Source of the DNA: Gammaproteobacteria bacterium | GTDB lineage: Bacteria; Pseudomonadota; Gammaproteobacteria; Arenicellales; Poriferihabitantaceae | Reading direction: 5' to 3' | DNA: 19,153 nt | Assembly: GCA_020027415.1 (NCBI GenBank) | Contig: JAHRAW010000109.1 | Coordinates: 1 to 19,153 of the forward strand | In this document: positions 6,798 to 14,438 of the stretch, piece by piece | Numbering within the stretch: the stretch's first letter is position 1 | Layout of the letters: each line of letters begins with the position of its first letter | Notes under the pieces: generated by a model | Told to the model about the DNA's origin: nothing | The model's input: the letters and a program-made list of their open reading frames with translations, nothing else | Database searches by the model: none | Program-made: the position numbers and the translations under genes

Positions 6798-8606
6798 ATG
6801 GATAGTCACGGCTTTCTAATTAATCTGCTGGTGTACCTGTCGGCAACGGTCATCGTGGTGCCGCTGTTTGCGCGCTTCGGACTCGGCTCAGTGCTTGGTT
6901 ATTTAGTCGCCGGAGTGTGCATTGGTCCGTGGGGGCTGGGTTTAATTAAAAATGTGCAAGATATTTTGCACTTTGCCGAAATCGGCGTGGTGTTGTTGCT
7001 GTTTTTAATTGGACTGGAACTGCAGCCGCGAAAACTATGGGCGATGCGCCGTCCGATGCTCGGCGTTGGCGGCTTGCAAATGCTCACCACCGCCGGGCTA
7101 ATTTTCCTGTTGGGCGTGTTGTTCGGCAACCGCTGGCAAACCGCGTTGGTGCTCGGCTTGGGGCTGGCGTTATCCTCCACCGCAATCGCGTTGCAATCCC
7201 TCCGCGAAAAAAATCTGCTGAACACGCCCGCCGGCAAAAGCGGATTTTCGGTGTTGCTGTTCCAAGATATTGCAGTCATTCCCATCATTGCGCTGATTCC
7301 ATTGCTGGCGGTGGAAATCAGCGACTATCAAAACGGTAGCGGCGGCGGCACTGGCGGCGATGCGCACTCCGCATTGGTGGCGATTGGCGTCATGTGCGCA
7401 ATCTTCGTGTTTGGCAAATTTTTCCTGCGCCGTATCTTTGCGTTTGTCGCCGCCACCCGCTTGCGCGAAGTGTTCACCGCATTATCGCTGTTGTTGGTGA
7501 GCGGCATCGCCGCCATCATGGGCGCGCTTGGCATTTCCATGGCGTTGGGCGCATTTTTAGCCGGGGTGTTGTTGGCGAATTCCGAGTATCGCCATGTTTT
7601 GGAATCGGATATTGAGCCATTCAAGGGGCTGCTGTTGGGGTTGTTTTTTATCTCGGTTGGCATGTCGGTGAATTTCCAGTGGTTGCTCGCCCACCCATGG
7701 CTGATCATCGGTCTCACCGCGGCGTTGGTGGCGCTCAAAACATTGACGCTGTATGGGATCGCCCAACTCATCGGGCTGCCCGCCCGCCAACGATGGCTGT
7801 TTTCCTTCACTTTGGCGCAGGGCGGCGAATTTGGATTTGTGCTGTTCGGGCTCGCCGTAGCAAGCGGCTCAATGGAAGCGCACCTCGCCAATCCACTGGT
7901 GTTGGTCATCGCGCTCTCCATGGCGAGCACGCCGCTGTTATTAATCGCCCATGAAAAATGGCTTGAGCCGCGCTTCTTTCAGGCCGCCGGGTTGCCGATG
8001 GAATCCATAATTGACGCCCGCAACCCGGTCATCATCATCGGCTTTGGACGCTTCGGGCAAGTGGTCGGGCGTCTGTTCATGGCGAATCAAATCACGCCCA
8101 CATTAATTGACAACAACCCGGAGCAACTGGAACTGGTGCGCCGATTCGGTTATCAATCCTACTACGGCGACGCGCTACGCTTGGATGTGTTGCGCTCGGC
8201 TGGCGCCGCGCATGCAAAACTGATTGTGCTGGCCATGGCTGACACCGAAACCATCAACCAAGCGATTGCGTTAATCCGCCAAGAATTTCCCAAATTAAGA
8301 ATATATGCGCGCGCCTACGACCGCGGTCATGCGATGCATTTGTTGGACAACAACATTGACGGCTTCGCCCGCGAAACATTCCTTTCCGCGCTGGAACTTG
8401 CCAAACATGCCTTAGTGGAACTCGGCTTCAACGCGCAACACGCGCACCGCCTGAGCGAGCAATTTAAAACCCACGACTTGGAAACCTTGCAACAACAAGT
8501 GGCCGTGCGCCACGACGAAAAAGAGTTAATCTCCATCGCCCGAACCGCGCGCGATAACATAGAAGAAACTTTCGCCGCGGATAACGAGAAGGATGATGAG
8601 CCATAA
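6798..8606 (+). CDS. kefC: KefC-type K+/H+ antiporter (CPA2 family) with RCK/TrkA-N domain
   Basis: A 602-residue inner-membrane protein. Residues 1-385 form the sodium/hydrogen exchanger-type membrane domain, with the KefB/C blocks LGSVLGYLVAG (29-39), IGPWGLGLI, FQDIAVIP (155-162), and ESDIEPFKGLLLGLFFISVG (269-288). Residues 410-530 form a cytoplasmic Rossmann (TrkA-N/RCK) domain with GFGRFGQ at 415-421 for nucleotide binding, followed by a charged C-terminal tail. E. coli KefB/KefC export K+ in exchange for protons when glutathione is replaced by glutathione adducts, protecting against electrophiles. The N-terminus (MDSH) and central blocks resemble KefC more than KefB. No KefF/KefG-type ancillary quinone reductase is adjacent. 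The ATG follows the CoA-transferase remnant stop by one base and has no clear Shine-Dalgarno. A glycine-rich loop (179-187) sits between membrane segments. Confidence 0.9.
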   Translation: MDSHGFLINLLVYLSATVIVVPLFARFGLGSVLGYLVAGVCIGPWGLGLIKNVQDILHFAEIGVVLLLFLIGLELQPRKLWAMRRPMLGVGGLQMLTTAGLIFLLGVLFGNRWQTALVLGLGLALSSTAIALQSLREKNLLNTPAGKSGFSVLLFQDIAVIPIIALIPLLAVEISDYQNGSGGGTGGDAHSALVAIGVMCAIFVFGKFFLRRIFAFVAATRLREVFTALSLLLVSGIAAIMGALGISMALGAFLAGVLLANSEYRHVLESDIEPFKGLLLGLFFISVGMSVNFQWLLAHPWLIIGLTAALVALKTLTLYGIAQLIGLPARQRWLFSFTLAQGGEFGFVLFGLAVASGSMEAHLANPLVLVIALSMASTPLLLIAHEKWLEPRFFQAAGLPMESIIDARNPVIIIGFGRFGQVVGRLFMANQITPTLIDNNPEQLELVRRFGYQSYYGDALRLDVLRSAGAAHAKLIVLAMADTETINQAIALIRQEFPKLRIYARAYDRGHAMHLLDNNIDGFARETFLSALELAKHALVELGFNAQHAHRLSEQFKTHDLETLQQQVAVRHDEKELISIARTARDNIEETFAADNEKDDEP

Positions 8607-8618
8607 AATTTGCTTCGC

Positions 8619-9014
8619 TCAGTCTGAATTGTGGTTGTTGATTCTCGCCGTCACTTCTATTTCCAATTTCATTTTGTCATCGTAGAGTCCGGCGATGAAC
8701 ATGGTGTTGGCGGGGCGGGCGAGGTGGAAGTATTTTCGGAAAACATGCCAGCATGGTTCAAAATCTTTTTTGTCCGGGAAAATATAATGCACGCGCACCA
8801 CTTGATCCAGACTGCTGCCGGCTTGGTGCAATGCGGACGCTATATTTTTCATGCACTGCTCCGCTTGCGCCACCGGGTCATCGGAGATTTGCATGGTTTG
8901 ATAGTCATAGCCAGTGGTGCCGGACACAAAAACATAATCGCCATCCACCACCGCGCGCGAGTAGCAGATTTTGGCTTCAAACTCCGAACCACTGGAAATT
9001 AATTTACGTTTCAT
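8619..9014 (-). CDS. RidA (YjgF/YER057c/UK114) family protein
   Basis: A 131-residue protein of the usual length for the Rid family, trimeric cytoplasmic enzymes whose founding member hydrolyses reactive enamines/imines such as 2-aminoacrylate. Family blocks visible are GDYVFVSGTTGYDY (25-38), QAEQCMKNIASALHQAG (50-66), VRVHYIF and ARPANTMFIAGLYDD (99-113), ending in KLEIEVTA. Arg100 in the A-R-P-A-N-T block sits where the substrate-binding arginine of active RidA is found, so imine deaminase activity is plausible. It differs from E. coli RidA enough that it may belong to another Rid subgroup with an unknown substrate. It converges on kefC with a 12-base gap. No strong ribosome binding site is visible. 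Confidence 0.88.
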   Translation of the reverse strand: MKRKLISSGSEFEAKICYSRAVVDGDYVFVSGTTGYDYQTMQISDDPVAQAEQCMKNIASALHQAGSSLDQVVRVHYIFPDKKDFEPCWHVFRKYFHLARPANTMFIAGLYDDKMKLEIEVTARINNHNSD

Positions 9015-9090
9015 CGCGTTGTGTGCTTGCCCCTTGCCCGTTGATTGCGCTTGATAGAGAAAAGCGGTGCATTGGCAATATAACCCGTTC

Positions 9091-9163
9091 AGTCGCTTAG
9101 TAGTTTAGTTGCTTAGCCGCCAAGTTGCTTAGTCGCTAAGTCGCTAAGTCGCTAAGCCCACTA
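9091..9163 (+). repeat. Octamer tandem repeat array, AGTCGCTA/AGTTGCTT family
   Basis: Nine or so 8-base units run in register: AGTCGCTT, AGTAGTTT, AGTTGCTT, AGCCGCCA, AGTTGCTT, then AGTCGCTA three times, then AGCCCACT. The array fills the gap between ridA and oplAH and includes the TAG stop codon of oplAH (9161-9163). The consensus matches, in the other orientation, the array at 6353-6394. I see no terminator-like hairpin with a T-run; the function is unknown. Confidence 0.85.
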
Positions 9164-12100
9164 AGCCACCCCATACCCGCCGCCGCCCGGCGTTTCAATC
9201 ACGAACACATCGCCGGGCTGCAATTCTACCTGCGCGACGCCGGGCAATTCGGTGATGCCGCCGTCGGGGTGTTCAACTCGGTTGTTGCCGGTGGCGCCGC
9301 TGGCGCCGCCCGCCAACCCGTAGGGGGGGACGATACGATGCCCGGAGATGATGTTGGCGGTCATCGCCTGCAGGAATTTCACGCGGCGAATCACTCCATC
9401 GCCGCCCCGCCGCCGTCCGCCGCCGCCGGAGCCGGTTCTAATTTCAAATGATTCCAGATGCACCGGAAAACGCCATTCCAAAACTTCCGGGTCGGTCAAG
9501 CGGGAGTTGGTCATGTGCGAATGCACCGCATCGGCGCCATCGTGCTGCGGCGTGGCGCCGCTGCCGCCGCAAATGGTTTCATAGTATTGATAGGCATCGT
9601 TGCCCCAGATGAAGTTGTTCATGGTGCCTTGCGAGGCGGCCACATTTTGCAAAGCGCCAAACAGCGCATCCACTAAATACTGCGAAGTTTCCACATTGCC
9701 GGCGACCACCGCCGCCGGCGCGCGCGGGCAAATCATGGAGCCCTCTGGAATGATAATTTCTATCGGCTTCAGGCAGCCCTCGTTCAGCGGGATCTGGTCA
9801 TCCACCAGACAGCGGAACACATACAGCACCGCCGCGCGCACCACCGCCGGAGGCGCATTGAAATTACCCGCATGCTGCGCGCTGGTGCCGGTGAAATCCA
9901 CCACCGCCCGGCGCTTGCGTTGCTGCACCCGGATTGCCACCGATATGCGACTGCCGTCGTCCATCGGGTAGGTGAATCGCCCATCCGGCAGCGTATCCAG
10001 CACGCGGCGCACCGATTCCTCGGCGTTGTCTTGCACATATTGCATGTAGGCGTGGACGACCTGAATGCCATAGTGCGCCGCCATGCGAAGCAGTTCCTGC
10101 GCGCCTTTTTCGCAAGCCGCCAACTGCGCTTTGAAATCCGCGATGTTCATCTGTGGGTTGCGCGCGGGCCATTTGCCGCCGGTCAGCAGCGCATGAATTT
10201 CGCGTTCCCGAAAGCGATCGTTTTCCACTAATTTGAAGGTATCAATCAGCACGCCTTCCTGCTCAATGTGGGTGGAATCGGCGGGCGCGGAGCCGGGGGT
10301 TTTGCCGCCAATATCCGCGTGGTGTCCGCGCGCGGCGACATAAAATAAGATTTCTGCGGCAGCTTGTTGGGTCGATGTTGTCGGGGCTTGGCGCGCATCC
10401 GCCGCCAATTTTTCGCCCAATTCGGATTCGGCGGCAAGGTCGGTAGCGGCGGCAAACACCGGCTTGATGATGGTGACATCCGGCAAGTGGGTGCCGCCGT
10501 TATACGGGGCGTTGAGGATATAGGCATCGCCGCGGCGAATGCGCGCGCCGCGTTGCCGAATCACAGTTTTAATGCTCTCCCCCATGGAGCCGAGATGCAC
10601 CGGCATATGCGGCGCATTGGCGACCAACCCGCCGCGCGCATCAAAAACGGCGCACGAAAAATCCAGCCGCTCCTTAATATTGACCGACGCGGCGGTGTTC
10701 TGCAGCACCGATCCCATCTGTTCAGCAACCGACATAAACAGGTTGTTGAAAATTTCCAACATCACCGGGTCCGCCGGGTTTAACTTATTGGGCGTGTTTG
10801 CCGTGTTTACGTGCGATTGCGCGTGCGGCGCGGCGCGCAACGGGCGCGGCTTAGTACGTTCAAGCAACAGATTGTTGTCGGCGGTTAACCGCGCGCTCCA
10901 GCCCGGCTCTACCACGACCGTGCTGGTCGGATCCAAAATCACCGCCGCGCCATGCACGACCTGCTGCACCGCTAACGCGCGCCGATGATAAAACCGGCTG
11001 CTACGCCATTGCCCATCCATATAACACTGCCGCAACGCAGGCGCGGCAGGCACCGCTTCGCCAGCGGTGGATTTGCCGATGCCGGTGCCAATGTCGGCGT
11101 CCGCAATAGTGGACGGTTTGGCGCTTGCGATGACTTGCACGGCGATGGATTCCACCACTAAATCTTTTTGCCGGGAGACGAAGCCGAAACGTAATCGGTG
11201 CAACCGCTCAAACTCGGCTACGATTTTTTCCATCGCGGCATACCGCACCACGAATGCGGTGTCGGAGCCGTGATAGCGAATATGCAACCAATGCTTGCAC
11301 TGCGGCGCGGCGCATGGATCGCCTTGTTCGCTCAATTCACGCATGCCTTGTTGTTGCAACTGGTCAGCCGTGCGCGCTAAAACCGGCAACAAATCATGCT
11401 TGAGGGTCGCTTCAACCGCTTGCTGTCGCTCCACCACAGTATCCGCCAACCCCATGCCATACGCCGACAACACGCCCGCATAAGGATGAATCAGAATGCG
11501 CCGCATCGCCAACGCATCGGCGACTAAACATGCATGCTGTCCGCCGGCGCCGCCAAAACAACATAGCGTATATTCAGAAACATCGTAGCCGCGCTGCACC
11601 GAAATTTTTTTGATCGCGTTCGCCATGTTTTCCACCGCAACCGCAAGAAAGCCGGCGGCGACCGCTTCGGCGGTGCGACGATCGCCGCTCGCCGATGCAA
11701 TGCACGCCGCCAATTCGGCAAACTTTTCACGCACCACTTGCGCATCCAAGGCTTGCGCGCCGTCAGCGCCAAATACTTTTGGAAACAAATCCGGCTGCAG
11801 TTTGCCGAGCATGACATTGCAATCCGTAATTGACAAAGGTCCGCCGTTGCGATAACAAGCCGGACCAGGATGCGCGCCGGCCGAGTCCGGACCGACGCGA
11901 TATCGCGCGCCGTCAAAATGCAACTGGGAACCGCCGCCCGCCGCCACCGTGTGAATCAACATCATCGGCGCGCGCAAGCGCACCCCGGCGACTTCGGTTT
12001 CAAACACCCGCTCCAATTCGCCGGCGTCCGACTTGCCGTTGTAGTGGCTGACATCGGTGGAAGTTCCGCCCATATCAAACCCGATGACTTTATGGAAGCC

Positions 12101-13042
12101 GGCCGCTTCCGACACCCGCGCCATGCCCACCACGCCGCCGGCGGGGCCGGAAAGAATCGCGTCTTTGCCTTGAAAAAAACTTGCCTCGCTCAAACCGCCG
12201 CTGGAACGCATGAACATCAAGCGTCCGCCCTGCTCGCGCAAGTTCGGCAACTGCGCGGCGACTTGCGCAACATAACGCCGCAAAATCGGCGAAAGATACG
12301 CATCCACCACCGTGGTATCCCCGCGCGACACCAGTTTCATCAACGGGCTTACGATATGGCTTACCGATATTTGGGTAAAGCCGATTTGGCGCGCGATTTC
12401 GGCGAGGCGCTGTTCGTGTTGCGAGTGGCGATAGCCGTGCATTAACACAATCGCCGCCGCGCGATAACCGCGCTGAAAGAATTGCTCCAAGCCATGCGTG
12501 GCGGCGCGCGCGTCCAACGGCGTGAGCGTTTCCCCGCATGCGCTGATGCGCTCATCCACTTCCAGCACATCGCTATACAGCATGCTCGGCAAATTGATGT
12601 GCAACGCAAATAAATCTGGGCGGGCTTGATAGCCGATGCGCAACGCATCCTTAAAGCCTTTGGTGATCACCAATAAGGTACGCTCGCCGCGCCGTTCCAA
12701 CAACGCATTGGTTGCCACGGTGGTGCCCATCTTAATCACGCCAATGCGCGCATCGCGGAGCAGTCGCGCGCCGGCTTCGCCATGCAAGCGGTCCGCGGCG
12801 CGCGAGGAAGCCGCCGCTGGCTTGCTTTGATTTGCGCGCTGCGCTTGCTGCAGAATCATTTTGATGCCATGCAACGCCGCATCGGCATACTGATGCGGAT
12901 TCTCCGACAGCAGTTTCTGCGTACGCACCGCGCCGTTCGGTTGCCGCGCCACCACATCGGTGAAGGTGCCGCCGCGGTCAATCCAGAATTCCCACTGCGC
13001 GCGCGGGGTCGGGTTTTTTGCGGGGGGCGCTTGCGGCTTCAT
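9161..13042 (-). CDS. oplAH: ATP-dependent 5-oxoprolinase, fused HyuA-HyuB (OplAH) type
   Basis: A 1293-residue protein, the full length of single-chain 5-oxoprolinases, which convert 5-oxo-L-proline to L-glutamate with ATP and water. The N-terminal hydantoinase/oxoprolinase fold begins with FWIDRGGTFTDV (19-30), an actin-like phosphate loop. A second ATPase-type motif, GFDMGGTSTDVS, lies near residues 320-330, followed by HTVAAGGGSQLHFDG. The HyuB part starts near residue 757 (NPADPVMLEIFNNL) with NAPHMPVHLGSM and ends in ETPGGGGYG at the C-terminus. Fusion of both halves favours 5-oxoprolinase over two-subunit hydantoinase or acetone carboxylase, but a related cyclic amide remains possible. 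The gene follows moaE by 52 bases on the same strand. The start has no clear Shine-Dalgarno and is preceded by a duplicated start-codon region. The stop lies in an octamer repeat array. Confidence 0.92.
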   Translation of the reverse strand: MKPQAPPAKNPTPRAQWEFWIDRGGTFTDVVARQPNGAVRTQKLLSENPHQYADAALHGIKMILQQAQRANQSKPAAASSRAADRLHGEAGARLLRDARIGVIKMGTTVATNALLERRGERTLLVITKGFKDALRIGYQARPDLFALHINLPSMLYSDVLEVDERISACGETLTPLDARAATHGLEQFFQRGYRAAAIVLMHGYRHSQHEQRLAEIARQIGFTQISVSHIVSPLMKLVSRGDTTVVDAYLSPILRRYVAQVAAQLPNLREQGGRLMFMRSSGGLSEASFFQGKDAILSGPAGGVVGMARVSEAAGFHKVIGFDMGGTSTDVSHYNGKSDAGELERVFETEVAGVRLRAPMMLIHTVAAGGGSQLHFDGARYRVGPDSAGAHPGPACYRNGGPLSITDCNVMLGKLQPDLFPKVFGADGAQALDAQVVREKFAELAACIASASGDRRTAEAVAAGFLAVAVENMANAIKKISVQRGYDVSEYTLCCFGGAGGQHACLVADALAMRRILIHPYAGVLSAYGMGLADTVVERQQAVEATLKHDLLPVLARTADQLQQQGMRELSEQGDPCAAPQCKHWLHIRYHGSDTAFVVRYAAMEKIVAEFERLHRLRFGFVSRQKDLVVESIAVQVIASAKPSTIADADIGTGIGKSTAGEAVPAAPALRQCYMDGQWRSSRFYHRRALAVQQVVHGAAVILDPTSTVVVEPGWSARLTADNNLLLERTKPRPLRAAPHAQSHVNTANTPNKLNPADPVMLEIFNNLFMSVAEQMGSVLQNTAASVNIKERLDFSCAVFDARGGLVANAPHMPVHLGSMGESIKTVIRQRGARIRRGDAYILNAPYNGGTHLPDVTIIKPVFAAATDLAAESELGEKLAADARQAPTTSTQQAAAEILFYVAARGHHADIGGKTPGSAPADSTHIEQEGVLIDTFKLVENDRFREREIHALLTGGKWPARNPQMNIADFKAQLAACEKGAQELLRMAAHYGIQVVHAYMQYVQDNAEESVRRVLDTLPDGRFTYPMDDGSRISVAIRVQQRKRRAVVDFTGTSAQHAGNFNAPPAVVRAAVLYVFRCLVDDQIPLNEGCLKPIEIIIPEGSMICPRAPAAVVAGNVETSQYLVDALFGALQNVAASQGTMNNFIWGNDAYQYYETICGGSGATPQHDGADAVHSHMTNSRLTDPEVLEWRFPVHLESFEIRTGSGGGGRRRGGDGVIRRVKFLQAMTANIISGHRIVPPYGLAGGASGATGNNRVEHPDGGITELPGVAQVELQPGDVFVIETPGGGGYGVA

Positions 13043-13063
13043 CGGCTAAGGTTGCGGCTTCAT
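13030..13063 (-). repeat. Duplicated start region of oplAH with a five-codon upstream mini-ORF
   Basis: The 13 bases GATGAAGCCGCAA occur twice, 21 bases apart, on the minus strand. The downstream copy supplies the oplAH start (ATG at 13042, MKPQA...). The upstream copy opens a five-codon frame, MKPQP and TAG (13063-13046), that ends three bases before the true start. The frame is the same, but the stop separates them. It could be a duplication remnant or a small translation-modulating leader. Confidence 0.7.
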
Positions 13064-13094
13064 CAGTTAAGATTGTTTGCAGGCGCATACCGCG

Positions 13095-13529
13095 CTAACC
13101 GGGGGTGTTTGCCTGCACCCAGCGTTCGCCGCTCGCCACGCTTTCTTTCTTCCAAAAGGTGGCGCGGCTTTTCAGGCTTTCCATCATATCGCGGCAGGCG
13201 TTGAACGCGGCGGCGCGATGCGCAGCCCACGCCGCCACCAACACAATCGGCTCACTCGGGCGCAGTTCGCCGATGCGATGCAACAGCAACACATCTAACA
13301 ACGCATACTGATGCATGGCTTGCTCGGCGAGTTGGCGCAGTTGGCGTTCGGTCATGCCGGCGTAATGCTCAAGCGTCATGCGGGTGACCGCTTCACCGCA
13401 GTTGAAATCGCGCATGCTCCCGACCAACGCCGCGCATGCGCCAAAACTGCCGGCGGCGAGATGCTGGTCTTGGTGTTGGCTGAGTTCCCGCCACGGCGCA
13501 AACGGCTGCCGACAAATTTCAATGCGCAC
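13095..13529 (-). CDS. moaE: Molybdopterin synthase catalytic (large) subunit MoaE
   Basis: A 144-residue protein that, with MoaD, converts cyclic pyranopterin monophosphate to molybdopterin in the cytoplasm. Family blocks seen are GACAALVGSMRD (30-41), LEHYAGM, AAWAAHRAAAFNACRDMMESLK (first half of the substrate site at 99-120) and FWKKE. His104-Arg105, Lys120 and Lys127 occupy the places of the E. coli catalytic and binding residues (Lys119 and Lys126 there). The start is GTG, not ATG: a strong GGAGG seven bases upstream, inside the end of moaD, decides this. Only three bases separate it from the moaD stop, so the two subunits are a tight pair, probably translationally coupled. Confidence 0.95.
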   Translation of the reverse strand: MRIEICRQPFAPWRELSQHQDQHLAAGSFGACAALVGSMRDFNCGEAVTRMTLEHYAGMTERQLRQLAEQAMHQYALLDVLLLHRIGELRPSEPIVLVAAWAAHRAAAFNACRDMMESLKSRATFWKKESVASGERWVQANTPG

Positions 13530-13532
13530 TGC

Positions 13533-13763
13533 TTAGCCTCCGGTCACCGGCGGGAAAAAGGCGACTTCATCTCCATCCGCCACCGCCTGCTTAAAATCGG
13601 TATACTGCAGATTGCACGCGCACAGCAGGTTGCACGGCGGCGGTTGCCGGCTAACCGCTTGCCATACATCGGCAACCGTCATATCGCGGCGATGCGCCAG
13701 TTCCACAGACTCCACGCCGAGTTGCTGTCGCAAACTGGCGAAATATTTAACATGCACGCTCAT
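13533..13763 (-). CDS. moaD: Molybdopterin synthase sulphur-carrier (small) subunit MoaD
   Basis: A 76-residue ubiquitin-fold protein, the normal MoaD length, starting MSVHVKYFASLRQQLG and ending in the required Gly-Gly (PPVTGG). The C-terminal glycine is adenylated by MoeB and converted to a thiocarboxylate that donates sulphur to the pterin on MoaE. A longer frame is open upstream to 13850, but its extra residues come from a 14-base repeat array and do not resemble MoaD, so the ATG at 13763 is preferred. This ATG lacks a clear Shine-Dalgarno. A small cysteine cluster (CNLLCAC, 44-50) is unusual for MoaD. moaE follows after three bases; moaB is divergent. Confidence 0.93.
   Translation of the reverse strand: MSVHVKYFASLRQQLGVESVELAHRRDMTVADVWQAVSRQPPPCNLLCACNLQYTDFKQAVADGDEVAFFPPVTGG
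13537..13541 (-). promoter_or_regulatory. Ribosome binding site of moaE inside the moaD 3' end
   Basis: GGAGG on the minus strand overlaps the codons for the C-terminal Gly-Gly of MoaD and is seven bases before the GTG start of moaE. It is the best Shine-Dalgarno in this cluster and settles the non-ATG start. Confidence 0.75.
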
Positions 13764-13818
13764 GCTTTTTACTGGATTGTTTTTACCGAATTGTTTTTGC
13801 CGAATCGTTTTTGCCGAG
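13763..13818 (-). repeat. Four degenerate 14-base tandem repeats in front of moaD
   Basis: Plus-strand units are TGCTTTTTACTGGA, TTGTTTTTACCGAA, TTGTTTTTGCCGAA and TCGTTTTTGCCGAG, exactly 14 bases each. On the minus strand the core is T-C-G-G-C-A-A-A-A-A-C. The array abuts and slightly overlaps the moaD start codon, filling half of the 110-base gap shared with divergent moaB. It could be a regulator-binding array, an mRNA leader element, or a slippage expansion. Confidence 0.85.
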
Positions 13819-13873
13819 TTGCCGTTTCTAATTTCGCAATCATACCGCACCCAAACGCCTGAATTACATCCGC

Positions 13874-14413
13874 ATGGAAAACGTTTCCAACCCCAGTTCC
13901 GCGCGCGCGTTCATCCCGCTCAACATCGCGTTGCTGACCGCTTCGGACACCCGTAGCGAAGCGAATGACAAATCCGGGCAACTCTTGCAGCAACGGCTGA
14001 CCGCGGCGGGACACCAACTCGCCGATAAACAAATCGTGGCGGATGATATTTATCAAATTCGCGCGGTGCTCGCCGGCTGGATTGCGAATCGCGACATTCA
14101 TGCGATTCTGCTCACCGGCGGCACCGGCGTGAGCGGACGCGACGGCAGCCCGGAGGCGGTGGCGCCGCTGTTGGATAAAACGCTGGATGGCTTCGGCGAA
14201 ATGTTTCGCGCGCTTTCGTATGCGGAGATTGGCGCCTCCACTTTACAGTCTCGGGCGCTCGCGGGAGTGGCAAACGCAACCTATCTGTTCGTGCTGCCCG
14301 GTTCGCCGGGGGCGTGCAAACTGGCGTGGGAAAAATTAATTTCGCAGCAACTTGACCACCGTACCCGACCGTGCAATTTGGTGGAGATGATGCCGCGCTT
14401 GTTGGAAAAATAA
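13874..14413 (+). CDS. moaB: Molybdenum cofactor biosynthesis protein MoaB (MogA family)
   Basis: A 179-residue protein closely patterned on E. coli MoaB: FIPLNIALLTASDTR at 13-27, the pterin-binding LLTGGTGVSGRDGSPEA at 79-95, FGEMFRALSYAEIGASTLQS at 107-126, then VLPGSPGAC and DHRTRPCN. MogA/MoaB proteins bind molybdopterin; MogA-type members adenylate it before metal insertion, and some MoaB proteins do this while E. coli MoaB's role is less certain. The SEIGASTLQSR-like block (YAEIGASTLQSR) favours MoaB over MogA. The gene is divergent from moaD-moaE across a 110-base gap, and is followed by parC after 25 bases on the same strand. Confidence 0.93.
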   Translation: MENVSNPSSARAFIPLNIALLTASDTRSEANDKSGQLLQQRLTAAGHQLADKQIVADDIYQIRAVLAGWIANRDIHAILLTGGTGVSGRDGSPEAVAPLLDKTLDGFGEMFRALSYAEIGASTLQSRALAGVANATYLFVLPGSPGACKLAWEKLISQQLDHRTRPCNLVEMMPRLLEK

Positions 14414-14438
14414 ACCGACCACCCAACCCTCCGAATCC

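Noticed and set aside
9091..9163. Octamer array as a CRISPR array
   Set aside because: Units are 8 bases without spacers, unlike repeat-spacer structure, and no cas gene is present.
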